This document shows positions 15,000-17,228 of a stretch of DNA of 17,228 nt, in pieces. Made by a program: the position numbers and the translations under genes. The stretch spans positions 1 through 17,228 of the forward strand of contig NZ_CALNAT010000095.1 of NCBI RefSeq assembly GCF_937873925.1, written 5' to 3'. Source of the stretch: an uncultured Proteiniphilum sp. (GTDB taxonomy: Bacteria > Bacteroidota > Bacteroidia > Bacteroidales > Dysgonomonadaceae). Position 1 is the stretch's first letter. Every line of letters begins with the position of its first letter. Below the pieces are notes generated by a model. That model saw only the letters and a program-made list of their open reading frames with translations. It made no database searches and had not been told where the DNA came from.

Positions 15000-15189
15000 C
15001 AAATAATTTTAATATGATTATCTGCAAAATATTACGTATCCATTATCTAACTCCGTTGATTAGGACGGAACAGATGGGTTTTTAGCACAAGAAAGCGATA
15101 ATCTTATCATTAAGAGATCTCCACAAATACATTTTTGCTTTGCGGAGCCATAACATTGCATTATAATTATTCGACAACCACATAAAATT

Positions 15190-17055
15190 ATGCCAACGAA
15201 TCCGGTCGTAACCGACATTAAACAAGTAACCATTCGATTTTCAGGCGATTCCGGAGATGGGATGCAGCTTTCGGGAACATTATTTTCCACACTATCGGCT
15301 ATCTTCGGGAATGAAATTGCCACATTCCCCGATTTTCCCGCTGAAATCCGTGCCCCGCAAGGTTCACTACACGGTGTTTCGGGGTTTCAGGTGCGGATCG
15401 GAGCCAAAGATGTTTATAATTCAGGTGACAAAACCGATGTACTGGTCGCCATGAATCCTGCTGCCCTGAAGATGAACGCCCAGTTTCTAAAAAAAGGATC
15501 TATCGTGCTTTTCGATACCGATTCGTTCCAGAAAAGAGACCTGGATAAGGCCCTCTTCCAGACACTGGATCCGTTTGCTGAACTCAATCTGGATTATGTA
15601 CAGCCTATAGGGGTAGATATCACTACCCTGACAAAAGCCTCCCTGGCAGACTCAGGGCTGGAAAACAAAGATATACTCCGCAGTAAGAACATGTTTGCAC
15701 TGGGTATTGTATGCTGGCTTTTCAACCGACCGCTGGAAATTGCGGATAAGCTGCTTGAACAGAAATTCTCCAAAAAACCGATACTGGTAAAAGCAAATAT
15801 TAAGGCGCTCACCGACGGGTACAATTACGGGAACAATACCCAAATGACTGCCTCCACCTATCGCATTGAACCCGTTGAATCGACCAAAGGTTTTTATACC
15901 GATATCAACGGGAACACCGCTACGGCATACGGATTGATTGCCGCTGCCGAAAAGGCGGGTGTACAACTCTTCCTCGGTTCCTACCCTATCACCCCCGCGA
16001 CCGACATCCTGCAGGAGCTCTCCAAACGAAAGGATTTCGGTGTGAAAGCCCTGCAAATGGAAGATGAAATTGCCGGGATCACCTCATCCATCGGAGCAAG
16101 TTTTGCAGGTTGCCTGGCAGCCACTTCTACGTCGGGACCAGGACTGTCGCTCAAGAGCGAAGCATTGGGACTGGCGGTGATGACCGAATTACCGCTGGTG
16201 GTGATCGATGTGCAGCGAAGCGGCCCCTCTACGGGAATGCCGACCAAAAGCGAACAGAGCGACCTTAATCAGGCGCTCTACGGACGTAATGGTGAAAGCC
16301 CGCTGGTAGTGATGGCGGCAGCATCGCCCACCGACTGCTTCGAAAGCGCTTTCGAAGCCTCAAAGATTGCCCTGGAGCATATGACACCCGTCATTCTGCT
16401 TACCGACGGTTACATCGCTAACGGTTCATCGGCATGGAAGATTCCCGAGATGAACGACTATCCCGATATCAAACCTCCCTACGTGCAGGGCAAATACAAC
16501 GGTAACGCGGAAGAATGGAAACCCTATTTCCGCGACGGAGAGACCCTGGTCAGGTATTGGGGTATAGCGGGAACGCCGGAATATATGCACCGTATAGGGG
16601 GATTGGAAAAAGACCGTCTTACCGGTGTGATTTCATCGAATCCCGACAATCACCAGTTGATGGTGAACATCCGCAGGGCGAAAATCGAAAAAATTGCCGA
16701 TTATATCCCCGAGCAGGAGGTAACAGGCGATAAAGATGCCGACACGCTGATCGTAGGATGGGGCGGCACATACGGGCACCTGCTGGAAACTTCACTACGT
16801 CTTATGGCGAACGGGAAAAAGATCGCTTACACTCATTTCAGGCATATCTATCCCCTTCCCCGGAATACGCACGAGCTGCTGAAAAAATATAAAAAAGTAA
16901 TTGTGGCGGAACAGAACGACGGACAGTTTGCCGCTTATCTGAATGGCAGGTTCCAGGACCTGGATAATATTCACAAATACAACAGGGTGGAAGGACAACC
17001 GTTTAAAGTGAGCACGTTGGTGGAAGAATTTACAAAAATTATAGAGGGAAAGTAA
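15190..17055 (+). CDS. korA: 2-oxoacid:ferredoxin oxidoreductase, fused gamma/alpha subunit (2-oxoglutarate type likely)
   Basis: A 621-residue cytoplasmic subunit of a CoA-dependent 2-oxoacid:ferredoxin oxidoreductase, most likely for 2-oxoglutarate. The N-terminal gamma domain (about 12-195) starts with IRFSGDSGDGMQLSG. It is fused to the alpha (pyrimidine-binding) domain (about 235-430), with FLGSYPITPATDIL (261-274), QMEDEIAG and TSTSGPGLSLKSEALG. A transketolase-C-like domain follows from about residue 520. This gamma-alpha fusion plus a separate beta subunit is the two-gene Kor layout common in Bacteroidota and Actinobacteria. korB follows after one base. No ferredoxin-like delta subunit is seen upstream. 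2-Oxoglutarate is preferred from the domain layout, but pyruvate or branched-chain 2-oxoacids are not excluded by motifs. Confidence 0.92.
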   Translation: MPTNPVVTDIKQVTIRFSGDSGDGMQLSGTLFSTLSAIFGNEIATFPDFPAEIRAPQGSLHGVSGFQVRIGAKDVYNSGDKTDVLVAMNPAALKMNAQFLKKGSIVLFDTDSFQKRDLDKALFQTLDPFAELNLDYVQPIGVDITTLTKASLADSGLENKDILRSKNMFALGIVCWLFNRPLEIADKLLEQKFSKKPILVKANIKALTDGYNYGNNTQMTASTYRIEPVESTKGFYTDINGNTATAYGLIAAAEKAGVQLFLGSYPITPATDILQELSKRKDFGVKALQMEDEIAGITSSIGASFAGCLAATSTSGPGLSLKSEALGLAVMTELPLVVIDVQRSGPSTGMPTKSEQSDLNQALYGRNGESPLVVMAAASPTDCFESAFEASKIALEHMTPVILLTDGYIANGSSAWKIPEMNDYPDIKPPYVQGKYNGNAEEWKPYFRDGETLVRYWGIAGTPEYMHRIGGLEKDRLTGVISSNPDNHQLMVNIRRAKIEKIADYIPEQEVTGDKDADTLIVGWGGTYGHLLETSLRLMANGKKIAYTHFRHIYPLPRNTHELLKKYKKVIVAEQNDGQFAAYLNGRFQDLDNIHKYNRVEGQPFKVSTLVEEFTKIIEGK

Positions 17056-17056
17056 T

Positions 17057-17228
17057 ATGGAAGTAACAGAAATAAAAGTGACAGAACTAAGATATCAAAA
17101 ACATCTGCCGAAAGACTACAAAAGTGAAAACGCCATTCGCTGGTGCCCGGGTTGTGGCGATTATGCCATTTTAACCAGCCTTCAGAAGGCGATGGCAGAA
17201 CTGAATATTGATCCTCACAAGATAGCGG
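17057..17228 (+). CDS. korB: 2-oxoacid:ferredoxin oxidoreductase, beta subunit (partial at right edge)
   Basis: The first 57 codons of the beta (thiamine diphosphate-binding) subunit. The ATG at 17057 comes one base after the korA TAA, so translation is probably coupled. The peptide contains IRWCPGCGDYAILTSLQKAM: the CPGCGD motif carries the first two Cys ligands of the [4Fe-4S] cluster and leads into the thiamine-diphosphate-binding domain, as expected for KorB. The remaining Cys ligands and the GDGD motif lie beyond the edge. Confidence 0.93.
   Translation, partial: MEVTEIKVTELRYQKHLPKDYKSENAIRWCPGCGDYAILTSLQKAMAELNIDPHKIA

Noticed and set aside
14926..15189. Riboswitch or small RNA in the korA leader
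   Set aside because: Only a weak 5-bp hairpin and a short GATAA/TTATC palindrome are visible; no known riboswitch core was recognised.

Overview
The window looks like a chromosomal segment from the Bacteroidota, most likely Bacteroidales. The evidence is a TonB-dependent receptor with an STN domain paired with a FecR anti-sigma factor carrying the Bacteroidota-type C-terminal domain, a fused-gamma/alpha KorA followed by KorB, and several promoter boxes of the Bacteroidota form (TTTG spaced from TAnnTTTG) with no clear Shine-Dalgarno sequences. No rRNA, tRNA, CRISPR array or insertion sequence was seen.

Layout. The left edge (1-197) is the C-terminal end of a Nudix hydrolase, convergent with a POT-family peptide transporter (203-1732, minus). 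Divergent from the transporter is a short RsmI-like SAM methyltransferase (1879-2589, plus). Next is an AT-richer minus-strand pair: a GT2 polyprenyl-phosphate-sugar-synthase-like enzyme (4302-5048) and a multi-pass GT-C-type glycosyltransferase (2741-4300), separated by one base. Upstream of the pair lies a degenerate tandem array with a period of about 15 bp (5152-5324). Further right is a cell-surface-signalling module: TonB-dependent receptor (5348-8449, minus) and FecR anti-sigma (8462-9529, minus) in one operon, with the ECF sigma factor (9633-10187, plus) diverging from them. An AT-rich AAA_14/DUF4143 ATPase (10233-11528, minus) follows, with a very good Bacteroidota promoter.

The right third is housekeeping on the plus strand: murB (11729-12727) and murA (12746-14050), consecutive steps in UDP-MurNAc synthesis in reverse gene order; an isocitrate lyase/PEP mutase superfamily enzyme (14152-14925); and korA (15190-17055) with the start of korB (17057 to the edge), the 2-oxoacid:ferredoxin oxidoreductase.

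How the genes work together. The sigma/FecR/receptor trio should sense and import an unidentified ligand. The GT2 should charge a lipid carrier that the GT-C enzyme uses as donor on the far side of the membrane. MurA and MurB make UDP-MurNAc, and MurA carries Asp in place of the fosfomycin-target Cys. I found no convincing wholly new system. The best unexplained items are the 15-bp array, the unusual proton-coupling motif in the transporter, the uncertain start of the sigma factor, and a possible fossil of an outer-membrane-protein C-terminus at 2701-2748.
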